A DNA stretch of 64,000 bases from Thalassovita litoralis (GTDB lineage: Bacteria; Pseudomonadota; Alphaproteobacteria; Rhodobacterales; Rhodobacteraceae). The notes under the pieces are model-generated. The model was not told the origin of the DNA, searched no databases, and saw only the letters and a list, made by a program, of their open reading frames with translations. The stretch spans positions 372,001 through 436,000 of the forward strand of contig NZ_FXTO01000001.1 in assembly GCF_900182725.1 (NCBI RefSeq), given 5' to 3'. Each line of letters starts with the position of its first letter. Positions within the stretch are counted from its first letter, which is position 1. Positions 46,137-54,697 of the stretch are shown here, piece after piece. The position numbers were made by a program, and so were the translations under genes.

Positions 46137-46167
46137 TCAATATAGGCGTCGCAAGGCATAGACCAAG
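46137..46167 (-). promoter_or_regulatory. RpoH (sigma-32)-type promoter of the hslO operon
   Basis: On the minus strand CTTG (46164-46167), a 17-base spacer and CCTATATTGA (46137-46146) match nine of ten positions of CYTATNTNNG; only the last base differs. The start would be about 30 bases before the hslO ATG, which has AAGGA before it. Hsp33 is a known heat-shock chaperone, so this placement makes sense. Confidence 0.7.
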
Positions 46168-46187
46168 AGCAACCCAAGAGGCATCCC

Positions 46188-46634
46188 ATGATCAGACGGT
46201 TCGGACAGCCGCCCAAACGCGGGCAAAAATACAAGCTGCGGGCCGGGGCTTATGCGCTGTTGCCCTATCGCGGGGATCTGCTGGTCACGCATCAGGCGCA
46301 TCCTTGGCCGGAATATCAGCTACCCGGTGGCGGGATTGATGCAGGGGAATCCCCCACGTCGGCCCTGCACCGCGAAGTGATCGAAGAAACCGGCTGGACG
46401 ATTTCACGCCCCCGCCGTGTTGGCGCGTTCCGGCGTTTCACCTTTATGCCGGAATATGAGATTTGGGCGGAAAAGCTGTGTACCATTTACATCGCCCATC
46501 CCGTGCGCCAAATCGCCGATCCGACCGAACCGGGGCATACTGCTGTCTGGATGCCACTGGAACAGGCTGTCGATGTTCTGGGAAATTCTGGGGATCGTCA
46601 TTTTGCCCAGATGTTACAGGGCGGGTGGGTCTGA
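46188..46634 (+). CDS. Nudix hydrolase, substrate unknown
   Basis: A 148-residue Nudix protein. The box spans G48 to G69 (GGGIDAGES then REVIEETG) with E63, E66 and E67 as metal ligands. The N-terminal RRFGQPPKRGQKYKLRAGAYALL and the WPEYQLPGGG approach fit a group often annotated as 8-oxo-dGTP diphosphatase-like, but the substrate cannot be assigned. It is divergent from hslO. Its last 21 bases overlap the end of the convergent SpoIIE-type gene. Confidence 0.82.
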   Translation: MIRRFGQPPKRGQKYKLRAGAYALLPYRGDLLVTHQAHPWPEYQLPGGGIDAGESPTSALHREVIEETGWTISRPRRVGAFRRFTFMPEYEIWAEKLCTIYIAHPVRQIADPTEPGHTAVWMPLEQAVDVLGNSGDRHFAQMLQGGWV

Positions 46635-47905
46635 TCCCCTGCTTTCGCCGCGATATTCCAATAAGATAGCGGACACATCATCAGGGAATTCATCCTGCCC
46701 CGCATGATCGGCCAATCGCCAGATCAACGCCTCCATCAGGGCGGTGCCACGTATGTCTTTCAGGTCTTGCAGCAGAAGGATCAGCCCCTCTTCCTCTAGC
46801 AGGGTTTCATCCGGGGTTGGGCATTCTGTGACCCCGTCCGACTGTATCAACAACCTTTCACCGGGGCGAAGCACGAATTCCACCTGCTCGAATACGACAC
46901 CGGGCAACAGGCCAACGGGCATCCCACCTTCGCCCATGATGCTGCACGACCCGTCCCCGTGTTGCACCACGGGATGCGGATGCCCGGCCTGCACCATCTG
47001 CACCCGGCCCAGCGCCATATCCACATCCGCCAATAGCAGGGTAAAGTAATGTTCGGTTTCCATTTCCTCCAGCACGATAGAGTTCAGCCGCTCCACCACC
47101 TGCGACGGCGGTAACGCTGCGTAACTGCCATCCGCCTGCTTTGCCAAAGCGATATTCTGATCCGGCACAGCCGAAGACAGATAACCAGCCAATCGTGCCG
47201 TCATCAGTGCAGAACTGATGCCATGCCCGGACACGTCAATTGCAAACAACCCGATTCGCGACTCGGAAATCGGGTACATCCCCACCAAGTCACCCCCGAC
47301 ATGCCCGCTGGGCCGCAGCAGCAGCGACACCTGCGCCATCCCGAAATCACGATAGCGTTCCCGTACCAGCGATTGTTGCAGTTTTTTGGCTTCGATCAAA
47401 TCGCTGTCCAGCGCATCATACATCACCTGCAATTGCGCCAGCGTTTCACCGACCAGTTTGTTCTTTTCGGTTAGTTCCCGTTCCATCCGCAGGATACGTT
47501 CACCTGCGTTGATCCGCGCCCGCAATTCCGCAGCATTCACAGGTTTGGTCAGAAAATCATCCGCCCCACAATCCAGCCCCCGCGCCACCGCCTCTTTTTC
47601 TGTTTTCGAGGTCAGAAGGATAAAATAGCCATAGCTGTCACGCGGCAACCGCCGAAAGGTCTGGCAAAATTCCAGCCCATCCATTCCCGGCATCATCCAA
47701 TCGCTTAACACCAGATCGGGCGGTGTAGCCAAACAATGATCCAACGCTTGTTCGGCTGAGAATCCGCTTCGGTCACAGCAAACCCCCACCGCTGCAACGA
47801 CGCCGCCAGAATCCGCCGCTGCAATCTGCTGTCATCCACAATCAGCACGTTGCGAATGGCAGATGGGCTGCTGTCTTCTGCTATATACGATTCGGGGGCT
47901 GTCAC
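46614..47905 (-). pseudogene. SpoIIE-type phosphatase response regulator, frameshifted
   Basis: A response regulator whose output is a PP2C/SpoIIE serine phosphatase, of the kind that controls anti-sigma pathways. The receiver starts in one frame (VLIVDDSRLQRRILAAS, from a GTG at 47905 with AGGAG seven bases before) and continues in another (DLVLSDWMMPGMDGLEFC with the phospho-acceptor Asp). The break is at about 47757-47762, where GATTCTCAGCC carries two extra bases; removing TC restores EADSAEQAL. After a coiled-coil linker, the phosphatase domain has DVSGHGISSALM and DGVTECP. The downstream piece lacks the first receiver strand, so it is probably inactive in signalling unless the break is a sequencing error. 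Confidence 0.75.
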
Positions 47906-48056
47906 CCTTTGCTCCTGCCGGTTGGGGTCGTTTTTCGATCCCTTACCCCCCAAGAGTTTAACAGCGGATGAAACCGATAATTTTCAAAGAATTAGCGCAT
48001 CAACCTCTTGGTAATATTTCCAAGGCACCCTGCCGCAAATCAATGGGAGCATCGCA

Positions 48057-48389
48057 ATGATTGACTGGGACAGGATAGCAGAACTGCGCGAACAGATCGG
48101 CCCCGATGACTTTGACGAAGTCGTGGACCTGTTTCTGGACGAAGTCGCGGAAGGTATCAGCAAATTGCGCCATTCCCCCGAAAAACAAGATTTGGAAGCC
48201 CAGCTTCATTTCCTGAAAGGCAGCGCATTGAATCTGGGATTTGCCGATTTTTCCGAAAAATGCCATGCGGGTGAACGACAGGCCGCGAACGGACATTCCG
48301 ACCAAATCGACCTGCCTGCCATATTGTCCAGCTTCGACGCTTCGCGCCATCTGTTCCTGGAAGAACTGCCCAACCGCTTTGTGGCATAA
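48057..48389 (+). CDS. Histidine phosphotransfer (Hpt) domain protein
   Basis: A 110-residue four-helix protein. The phosphorylatable histidine is His51 in QLHFLKGSALNLGF, a classic Hpt motif. It has no other domain. It is divergent from the SpoIIE-type regulator, with 151 bases between their starts, so it may pass phosphate to or from that regulator. No histidine kinase gene is in this window. GGGAG lies shortly before the ATG. It ends two bases from the end of the convergent ilvA. Confidence 0.88.
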   Translation: MIDWDRIAELREQIGPDDFDEVVDLFLDEVAEGISKLRHSPEKQDLEAQLHFLKGSALNLGFADFSEKCHAGERQAANGHSDQIDLPAILSSFDASRHLFLEELPNRFVA

Positions 48390-48391
48390 TC

Positions 48392-49630
48392 TTAGATCAG
48401 GAATTCGGCCAAAATCTGATCGTTTGTAATATCCCGATAGGTAAATCCAGCCGCATCCAGCCGTGCGAACAGCGTGCGGAAATTGCTGGCGTGACTGGTT
48501 TCAATCCCGATCAGCACAGACCCAAAGTTTCGGGCTGTTTTTTTCAAATACTCGAACCGGGCAATATCATCCTCGGGGCCAAGGATTTTCAGGAAATCCT
48601 TCAACGCGCCGGGACGTTGCGGCAGACGCAGGATAAAGTACTTTTTCACCCCGGAATAGCGTTGCGCCCTTTCCTTGACCTCGGGCAGGCGTTCAAAATC
48701 GAAATTCCCCCCCGAAGTGACACAAACCACGGTTTTGCCACGTATCTGATCCGCCACATCAACCAACGCATCAACCGCCAAAGCCCCCGCAGGTTCCAAT
48801 ACGATGCCTTCGACGTTCAGCATGTCCAGAATCGTCGTGCAAATCCGATCTTCGGGCGCCAGCACCACATCGGACAGATCAATATCGCTGAGCCGTGCAA
48901 AGGTTTTCTGCCCGATACAGGCCACTGCCGCACCGTCCACGAAGCTGTCCACCTTCTCCAGCGTCACGGGTCGCCCGGCCACAACCGCCGCCAACAAGCT
49001 GCCGCCTCCCAAAGGTTCGACAAAGGTGTAATGCGGCCCCGCCCCCAAATAGGATCGAACCCCAGCAGACAGACCGCCGCCGCCCACGGGCAACAGAATG
49101 TGATCGGGCGCTTTGCCCAGTTGCTCCAGAACCTCTACCGCGACCGTAGCTTGCCCTTCGATCACGTTTTCATCGTCAAAAGGGGACAGGAAACAGGCAC
49201 CTTCGGCGGTGCAATATTCCTTTGCGGCGGCAAGGGTGTCATCGAAATAGTCCCCAACCATGCGGATTTCGATGTTTTCGCCACCAAATATCCGCGTCTT
49301 GGCAATCTTCTGCTGCGGGGTCGTCACCGGCATGAAAATCACGCCCCTTACCCCGTAATGCTTGCACATAAAGGCCACGCCCTGCGCATGGTTCCCCGCA
49401 CTGGCACAAACAAACAGGTTTTGATCAGGGTCCGTCGCCAACACCTTGCGCATCGCATTTAGCGCACCGCGGATTTTATAGGACCGCACCGGCGACAGAT
49501 CTTCGCGTTTCAGCCAGATGTCGGCCCCGAAACGTTCGGACAGGTGAACATTCCGCAACAGCGGAGTAGCGGGAAATACCTCGCGCATGGCGCGTTCGGC
49601 GGCTTGGGCATTGGTTTGAAAATCGCTCAT
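48392..49630 (-). CDS. ilvA: Threonine ammonia-lyase
   Basis: A 412-residue PLP enzyme that deaminates threonine to 2-oxobutyrate, the first step to isoleucine. The PLP lysine is Lys52 in SPVRSYKIRGA, and the phosphate-binding loop is LLPVGGGGLSAG. The C-terminal 80 residues (KKYFILRLPQRPGALKDFL) form one ACT-like domain, so it is the shorter form with a single regulatory domain. The start at 49630 is chosen by the N-terminal match; an open frame continues upstream antisense to argG and is a shadow. A short 105-base gap separates it from the divergent argG. Confidence 0.95.
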   Translation of the reverse strand: MSDFQTNAQAAERAMREVFPATPLLRNVHLSERFGADIWLKREDLSPVRSYKIRGALNAMRKVLATDPDQNLFVCASAGNHAQGVAFMCKHYGVRGVIFMPVTTPQQKIAKTRIFGGENIEIRMVGDYFDDTLAAAKEYCTAEGACFLSPFDDENVIEGQATVAVEVLEQLGKAPDHILLPVGGGGLSAGVRSYLGAGPHYTFVEPLGGGSLLAAVVAGRPVTLEKVDSFVDGAAVACIGQKTFARLSDIDLSDVVLAPEDRICTTILDMLNVEGIVLEPAGALAVDALVDVADQIRGKTVVCVTSGGNFDFERLPEVKERAQRYSGVKKYFILRLPQRPGALKDFLKILGPEDDIARFEYLKKTARNFGSVLIGIETSHASNFRTLFARLDAAGFTYRDITNDQILAEFLI

Positions 49631-49735
49631 ATCCAAATCTGTGACGCAGCTTTGCCGCCTCTGCAAGCCCCTGACCTTGCTTACCCTTGCAAAACCCGAT
49701 AATCGCCTGTGAGCAAGCGAATTAAGGGGAAAACG

Positions 49736-50962
49736 ATGTCCGCGCCCAAGAAAGTCGTCCTGGCCTATTCCGGTGGCCTTGACACCTCGATCATCCTGAA
49801 ATGGCTGCAAACCGAATACGGTTGCGAAGTTGTCACCTTCACCGCTGACTTGGGTCAGGGCGAAGAACTTGATCCCGCCCGCAAAAAGGCCGAGCTGCTG
49901 GGGATCAAACCCGAAAACATCTATATCGAAGACATCCGCGAAGAATTCGTTCGCGATTTCGTTTTCCCGATGTTCCGCGCCAATGCCGTATACGAAGGCC
50001 TGTACCTGCTGGGCACATCCATTGCACGCCCGCTGATTTCCAAGCGTCTGGTGGAAATCGCCGCCGAAACCGGCGCGGATGCTGTCGCGCATGGTGCGAC
50101 CGGCAAAGGGAACGATCAGGTTCGTTTTGAACTGGCCTGCTATGCGCTGAACCCCGATATCAAGGTCATTGCACCGTGGCGGCTGTGGGATCTGACCTCG
50201 CGCACGAAACTGATCGACTTTGCCGAACAGAACCAGATTCCGATCGCCAAGGACAAGCGCGGCGAAGCACCATTCAGCGTGGACGCGAACCTGCTGCACA
50301 CCTCGTCCGAGGGCAAGGTTCTGGAAGACCCGGCCGAAACCGCACCGGATTATGTGTTCCAGCGCACGGACGATCCGCGCACCGCGCCGGACGAACCCGA
50401 ATATATCGAAATCACCTTTGAACAGGGTGATGCTGTGGCGATCAACGGCGAAGCCATGAGCCCCGCCACGATCCTGACCAAGCTGAACGAATACGGCAAA
50501 CGTCACGGGATTGGCCGTTTGGATTTCGTGGAAAACCGCTTCGTCGGTATGAAATCGCGCGGCATCTACGAAACCCCCGGCGGCACCATCCTGTTGGAAG
50601 CGCACCGCGGCATCGAACAAATCACGCTGGACAGCGGCGCGGGCCACCTGAAGGATTCGATCATGCCGCGTTATGCGGAACTGATCTATAACGGCTTCTG
50701 GTTCAGCCCCGAGCGGGAAATGCTACAAGCGCTCATCGACAAATCGCAGGAACATGTGACCGGCACCGTGCGCGTGCGCCTGTACAAAGGTGCAGCATTT
50801 ACCGTGGGCCGCTGGTCGGATCACAGCCTGTATTCCGAAGCCCACGTCACGTTCGAGGACGACGCAGGAGCCTATGATCAGAAAGACGCCGCTGGCTTCA
50901 TCCAGTTGAACGCGCTGCGCCTGAAACTGCTGGCGGCCCGGAACCGTCGGCTGAAAGGCTGA
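49736..50962 (+). CDS. argG: Argininosuccinate synthase
   Basis: A 408-residue enzyme that joins citrulline and aspartate with ATP in arginine synthesis. The ATP-pyrophosphatase loop is AYSGGLDTS (10-18). [13 protein letters not shown] and VTFTADLGQ are hallmarks. The ATG at 49736 has AAGGGGA six bases upstream; an earlier start in the frame is not supported. A GATAAT hexamer at 49698-49703 may be the -10. A strong terminator follows the stop. The partner argJ is at 25807. Confidence 0.97.
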   Translation: MSAPKKVVLAYSGGLDTSIILKWLQTEYGCEVVTFTADLGQGEELDPARKKAELLGIKPENIYIEDIREEFVRDFVFPMFRANAVYEGLYLLGTSIARPLISKRLVEIAAETGADAVAHGATGKGNDQVRFELACYALNPDIKVIAPWRLWDLTSRTKLIDFAEQNQIPIAKDKRGEAPFSVDANLLHTSSEGKVLEDPAETAPDYVFQRTDDPRTAPDEPEYIEITFEQGDAVAINGEAMSPATILTKLNEYGKRHGIGRLDFVENRFVGMKSRGIYETPGGTILLEAHRGIEQITLDSGAGHLKDSIMPRYAELIYNGFWFSPEREMLQALIDKSQEHVTGTVRVRLYKGAAFTVGRWSDHSLYSEAHVTFEDDAGAYDQKDAAGFIQLNALRLKLLAARNRRLKG

Positions 50963-51004
50963 CCAAACGGCACCTGCCCCAAGGTCAGAATTGTTGAACA
51001 TGAA

Positions 51005-51035
51005 ACGCCCCTCTACCGTCAGAGGGGCGTTTTTT
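51005..51035 (+). terminator. Intrinsic terminator after argG
   Basis: ACGCCCCTCT and AGAGGGGCGT pair perfectly over ten bases around an ACCGTC loop, followed by a run of six T bases. It ends only 12 bases before the SCP2 gene, which leaves no room for a promoter between them. Confidence 0.92.
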
Positions 51036-51047
51036 ATGGGGATAACA

Positions 51048-51329
51048 ATGACGCTTTCCGAAATAGCAGAGATGATCCGCAGCGGTGTGGCCAGCAGTCA
51101 TTTTACCGACAGTCTGAAATTCGACTGCGGCGATGCGGGCGTTCTGGTGATCGCGGATCGCACGGTTTCACTGGAAGATCAGGACACGGACGTGACCCTG
51201 AAAATGACTGCCGAGAATGTAGAGAAGCTGATCAAAGGCAAGCTGAATCCCATGACCGCCGTCATGACCGGCAAAATCAAACTGTCCGGCAACCCGGCAA
51301 TCGCGATGAAGCTAAAAGAGCTGCTGTAA
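51048..51329 (+). CDS. SCP2 sterol-binding domain protein
   Basis: A 93-residue protein consisting only of an SCP2-like domain, which binds lipids in a hydrophobic tunnel. FDCGDAGVLVIADRTVSLEDQDTDVTLKM, seen in short segments, and KLNPMTAVMTGKIKLSGNPAIAMKL are typical. The GGGGA ribosome site is six bases before the ATG at 51048. The argG terminator ends 12 bases upstream, so transcription may depend on read-through or on a promoter inside the argG coding end. Confidence 0.9.
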   Translation: MTLSEIAEMIRSGVASSHFTDSLKFDCGDAGVLVIADRTVSLEDQDTDVTLKMTAENVEKLIKGKLNPMTAVMTGKIKLSGNPAIAMKLKELL

Positions 51330-51378
51330 GAAACGGTCGTTTTCTGTGGCGACGTGCGCGGGCCATGCTGATCCGTGG

Positions 51379-52092
51379 CTAAATCTTTACCCGCTCCAAC
51401 CGTTCGTAATGCGGCAAGGCCTGTTCCAGCAACGCCGCTGCATTGCCTGTCAGTACGGGCAAATCCCCTTCAGCGGCGGCAAAGCCGGTAGAGTTGTGGA
51501 CCGCCCCATACCAATGCGACGCCCAAACCCCATCTGCCGGATGCCCGCCCTTTGACCAGTGCAGCATCGCCGGATCGAAGGGCAAGCCAATCGCATCGCA
51601 TAATTTGCTCAGCATCCCTTTGGGGTCACGACGAATGTCGGCACTGTCCACCACAACCGGCGTCTGGCCCAATGCCTGCACATATTCAAACAGTTCCGTT
51701 TGCTGGCTGAACCCAATGTCAGCCAAGCCGAAGCCGTCCCATTTTGCGCCAAAGCTGGCAATCACACGCGCGGGATGGCGGATCAGGAACACATTCACCA
51801 TCTGCCCCATCCAATCGCGCGGCATTCCGGGGATCATGTGCTGGGTCATGTGTTTTTGATAAAAATGTGGCTTTTGCCCCGGAACAGGGCCAGTCAGGGA
51901 CGCGGCCACATCATCGGCGCTTTCGGGGCGCGCGGCCAGAATTTCAGCCCGCATCGGGTGATCCAGCCCGGTCATGCGCAGATACGGCCCATAAAACGGT
52001 TCATCCACCACGGCACAATCAAACCGGGCACCAAAGGAATACATCATTGCCGTCGACAGGTTGCGCGGCCCGGACCACATGGCAATTCGCAT
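51379..52092 (-). CDS. Sulfotransferase-like P-loop protein
   Basis: A 237-residue protein with a sulfotransferase-type fold. The N-terminal loop SGPRNLSTAM (7-16) resembles a PAPS-binding P loop, and VFLIRHPARVIASF carries a 3'-phosphate-like motif. The protein is shorter than most PAPS sulfotransferases, and its substrate is unknown; a kinase-like or nucleotide-binding role remains possible. Its ATG shares one base with the stop codon of the aminotransferase gene (TGATG), with AAGGA eight bases upstream, so the pair is translationally coupled. An in-frame ATG at 52101 is an alternative. Confidence 0.75.
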   Translation of the reverse strand: MRIAMWSGPRNLSTAMMYSFGARFDCAVVDEPFYGPYLRMTGLDHPMRAEILAARPESADDVAASLTGPVPGQKPHFYQKHMTQHMIPGMPRDWMGQMVNVFLIRHPARVIASFGAKWDGFGLADIGFSQQTELFEYVQALGQTPVVVDSADIRRDPKGMLSKLCDAIGLPFDPAMLHWSKGGHPADGVWASHWYGAVHNSTGFAAAEGDLPVLTGNAAALLEQALPHYERLERVKI

Positions 52093-53000
52093 CAGGCGCA
52101 TTCCTTTTGGGTCATGGTTTTGTAAAGCTCGCGAATGCGCTGCGTGATCGGCCCCATTTGCCCGGTGCCAATCTGCCGCCCATCAATGGACCCCACCGGG
52201 GTTTGCGCGCCGAATGTGCCGGTCAGAAAAGCCTCGTCCGCGCCATAGGTATCGACCAACGAATAGTTCCGTTCAAAAACCGGGATGTCATTGGCGCGGC
52301 ACAGATCAATCACCTTTTGCCGGGTGATACCGTTCATGCAGTAATCCCCGGTGCTGGTCCAAACCTGCCCTTTGCGCACGATGAAAAAGTTGCAGGCGTT
52401 CGTTGTATTCACGAACCCGTTCACATCCAGCATCAGGGCTTCGTCTGCGCCTGCCTTTTCCGCCGCGATACAGGCCAGAATACAATTCAGTTTGGAATGC
52501 GAATTCAATTTGGGATCCTGCGTCATCGGCAGCCCGCGAATATGCGGCACGGTCGCCAGACTGATCGGGCGCGGGATCGAAGGCCGTGAATGTTCCATGA
52601 TAATCGTAACAGTCGGCCCCGATTGCGACAGCGACGGATGCTGAAACGGGCGGGTTTTCACCCCGCGCGTTACCATCAGCCGGGCATGGGCATCGGTTTG
52701 CATATCGTTGGCTTTTTGTGTCTCTAACAAGGCAGAAATCACCTGTTCACGGGTCATCCCGATGTCCAGATCAATCGCTTTGGCGGCCTCGAACAGGCGA
52801 TCCATGTGATCGTCCAGAAAGGCCCATGTGCCATTATACAGCCGCAGCCCTTCCCATATACCATCGCCCAGCATGAAACCGCTGTCATAGACTGAAACGC
52901 GGGCCTGATCCTTTGGGACGATCTGACCGTTCAGATAGATCAGAATGTGGTCGTTTCTGGCGTCTTCTTCGGCCTGATGGGTCGTCACATGTTCGGTCAT
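52092..53000 (-). CDS. Class IV aminotransferase (D-amino-acid/branched-chain transaminase-like)
   Basis: A 302-residue fold-type IV PLP enzyme. SVYDSGFMLGDGIWEGLRLY (36-55, in short form) is the usual substrate-binding opening. The PLP lysine is probably K170 in SHSKLN. In the conserved segment where relatives have V-x-E-x-x-x-x-N, this protein has VNTTNACNFF (197-206), with Thr199 in place of the glutamate that normally contacts the PLP ring nitrogen. A start at 53000 has AAGGAG six bases upstream; ATG at 53006 is too close. It is coupled to the sulfotransferase-like gene downstream. Confidence 0.85.
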   Translation of the reverse strand: MTEHVTTHQAEEDARNDHILIYLNGQIVPKDQARVSVYDSGFMLGDGIWEGLRLYNGTWAFLDDHMDRLFEAAKAIDLDIGMTREQVISALLETQKANDMQTDAHARLMVTRGVKTRPFQHPSLSQSGPTVTIIMEHSRPSIPRPISLATVPHIRGLPMTQDPKLNSHSKLNCILACIAAEKAGADEALMLDVNGFVNTTNACNFFIVRKGQVWTSTGDYCMNGITRQKVIDLCRANDIPVFERNYSLVDTYGADEAFLTGTFGAQTPVGSIDGRQIGTGQMGPITQRIRELYKTMTQKECA

Positions 53001-53144
53001 TTGCATCTCCTTTTCAGAAGCTTAGACGGGTATTTCCGCGATGCAAGACCCCTCACGCGCTGTCACCCTTGCGTGACATTCGATTGCAGGGGATTGGCGC
53101 AATAGCAAGCGACAGGGCATTCTGTTGTCAAAGGGGACACAGCC

Positions 53145-53807
53145 ATGACCAGACCATTCGACACGTTGAAACCCATTGCCCTGACCATTGCCATTATTTT
53201 TGGCACGCTCCTGCAATGTTCCGGGGCCAAGGCCGCACCAACCGAAACGCTGATCGTGGCGGGGGGCTGTTTTTGGTGCGTTGAATCCGATTTTGAACAG
53301 GTAAAAGGCGTCAGCTCCGCCGTGTCGGGCTATACCGGCGGCAAGTTGGCCAATCCGACTTATAAGCAAGTATCCCGTGGTGGCACTGGCCATTTTGAGG
53401 CGGTGGAAATCCGGTTCGATCCCGCCGTTGTTTCGCGTGAAACGCTGCTGAACATGTTCTTCCGGTCCGTAGACCCCACAGATGCGGGCGGTCAGTTCTG
53501 TGACCGGGGGGACAGCTATCGCACGGCGATTTTCGTATCTAACCCAGCCGAAAAGACCATTGCCGAAGCTGCAAAAGCCAATGCCCAAAAGGCGCTGGGA
53601 CAAAAGATCGTGACCCCGATCCTGCCTGCGGCGCGGTTCTACAAGTCCGAAGACTATCATCAGGATTATTACAAAGGCGACAATCTGGTGATCACGCGCT
53701 TTGGCCCGATCAAGCAATCCAAGGCATATAAGAAATACCGGAACGCCTGTGGTCGGGATAAGCGGGTGAAACAGCTTTGGGGGAACGCGGCACCCTTCGC
53801 GAAATAG
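53145..53807 (+). CDS. msrA: Exported peptide methionine sulfoxide reductase MsrA
   Basis: A 220-residue MsrA that reduces the S form of methionine sulfoxide. An N-terminal signal peptide (about 1-30, cleavage after AKA) points to a periplasmic location. The catalytic site is GGCFWC with Cys42, and C45 lies beside it; a further cysteine (QFCDRGDSYR) follows the GTGHFEAVE and YHQDYY landmarks. No MsrB gene or domain is adjacent, so the R form must be handled elsewhere. AAGGGGA lies before the ATG. It is convergent with the ribokinase-like gene at a three-base distance. Confidence 0.93.
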   Translation: MTRPFDTLKPIALTIAIIFGTLLQCSGAKAAPTETLIVAGGCFWCVESDFEQVKGVSSAVSGYTGGKLANPTYKQVSRGGTGHFEAVEIRFDPAVVSRETLLNMFFRSVDPTDAGGQFCDRGDSYRTAIFVSNPAEKTIAEAAKANAQKALGQKIVTPILPAARFYKSEDYHQDYYKGDNLVITRFGPIKQSKAYKKYRNACGRDKRVKQLWGNAAPFAK

Positions 53808-53810
53808 GCT

Positions 53811-54683
53811 CTAAAACGCCTGAACCTCGCGTAAATCGGGGATCACATCGGCGGTTCCCTTGCGCATGACCATCAGGGCCGCGGCGCGGGTCGCCAGATC
53901 AATTGCCTGTGCCATCGGCATCCCCCGATCCAGCCCGGCCAGCACATAGCCGGTGAAGGTATCCCCTGCGCCGGTTGTGTCTATCGGCGTGACCTTGCGG
54001 GCGGGGAAATGCTGTGGATCATGGCCATTGTCGCCGTCGAACAGAACACAGCCTTCGGCGCCCCGTGTCACCAGAACGGTTTTCACACCCATTTCCGGCC
54101 CCGGCACAAGCCCGGTGGCAGAATGAAGCTGTTCCATTTCCACGGCATTCAGGATCAGCATGTCCAGATGCGGCATGATTGCCGTAATCGCGGCCACGGA
54201 AAACGGCGCGGCGGCATAGGCGATTTTCAGCCCCAATTGCGCACCGATCCCTGCGGCATAGCGCTGTTTGTTGGTTTCGTTCTGCATCAGCAGCGTATCG
54301 CCGGGATGTGCCTCGGCCAGGGCAAGGCCGACGATGGATTCGGGAATGTCCCGGTTTGCGCCCGGATAAATGGTGATGGAATTTTCGCCTTCGTCATCCA
54401 CATTGATGATCGCATGGCCGGTGGGTTCAGCAACCTGACGAATCCAGCGCGTATCCACACCGTATTCTGTCAGCCGATCAACAGCCCAGCGCCCGTCTGC
54501 GCCAACAGCCCCGATGTGGCCCACATGCGTTCCAGCGCGGGCAGCGGCCACGGACATGTTGGCCCCCTTGCCGCCCAGCCCCCGTTCCAGAGATGCGGCA
54601 GCGATGGTTTCACCGGGCCCCGGCAGATGCGGCACCCGGTAAACGTAATCGGCGTTAATAGACCCGAGATTCCAAATGGTCAT
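53811..54683 (-). CDS. rbsK: PfkB-family sugar kinase (ribokinase-like)
   Basis: A 290-residue PfkB-family carbohydrate kinase. The N-terminal signature GLGGKGAN (35-42) and the C-terminal DTTGAGDTFTGYVL with the catalytic aspartate are present, closest to ribokinase. AGGAGG lies five bases before the ATG. The phosphorylated sugar cannot be assigned with certainty, as no ribose transport gene is near. It follows maeB by 14 bases on the same strand, so the two may be read together. Confidence 0.85.
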   Translation of the reverse strand: MTIWNLGSINADYVYRVPHLPGPGETIAAASLERGLGGKGANMSVAAARAGTHVGHIGAVGADGRWAVDRLTEYGVDTRWIRQVAEPTGHAIINVDDEGENSITIYPGANRDIPESIVGLALAEAHPGDTLLMQNETNKQRYAAGIGAQLGLKIAYAAAPFSVAAITAIMPHLDMLILNAVEMEQLHSATGLVPGPEMGVKTVLVTRGAEGCVLFDGDNGHDPQHFPARKVTPIDTTGAGDTFTGYVLAGLDRGMPMAQAIDLATRAAALMVMRKGTADVIPDLREVQAF

Positions 54684-54697
54684 TCGGGCCTCCTGAC

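Noticed and set aside
47757-47762. Programmed ribosomal frameshift in the SpoIIE-type regulator
   Set aside because: No slippery heptamer or downstream pseudoknot is evident. A plain two-base change or sequencing error explains it better.
49631-50647. Extension of the ilvA frame upstream into the region opposite argG
   Set aside because: The added residues do not resemble threonine ammonia-lyase, and the normal N terminus begins at 49630. argG on the other strand explains the open frame.
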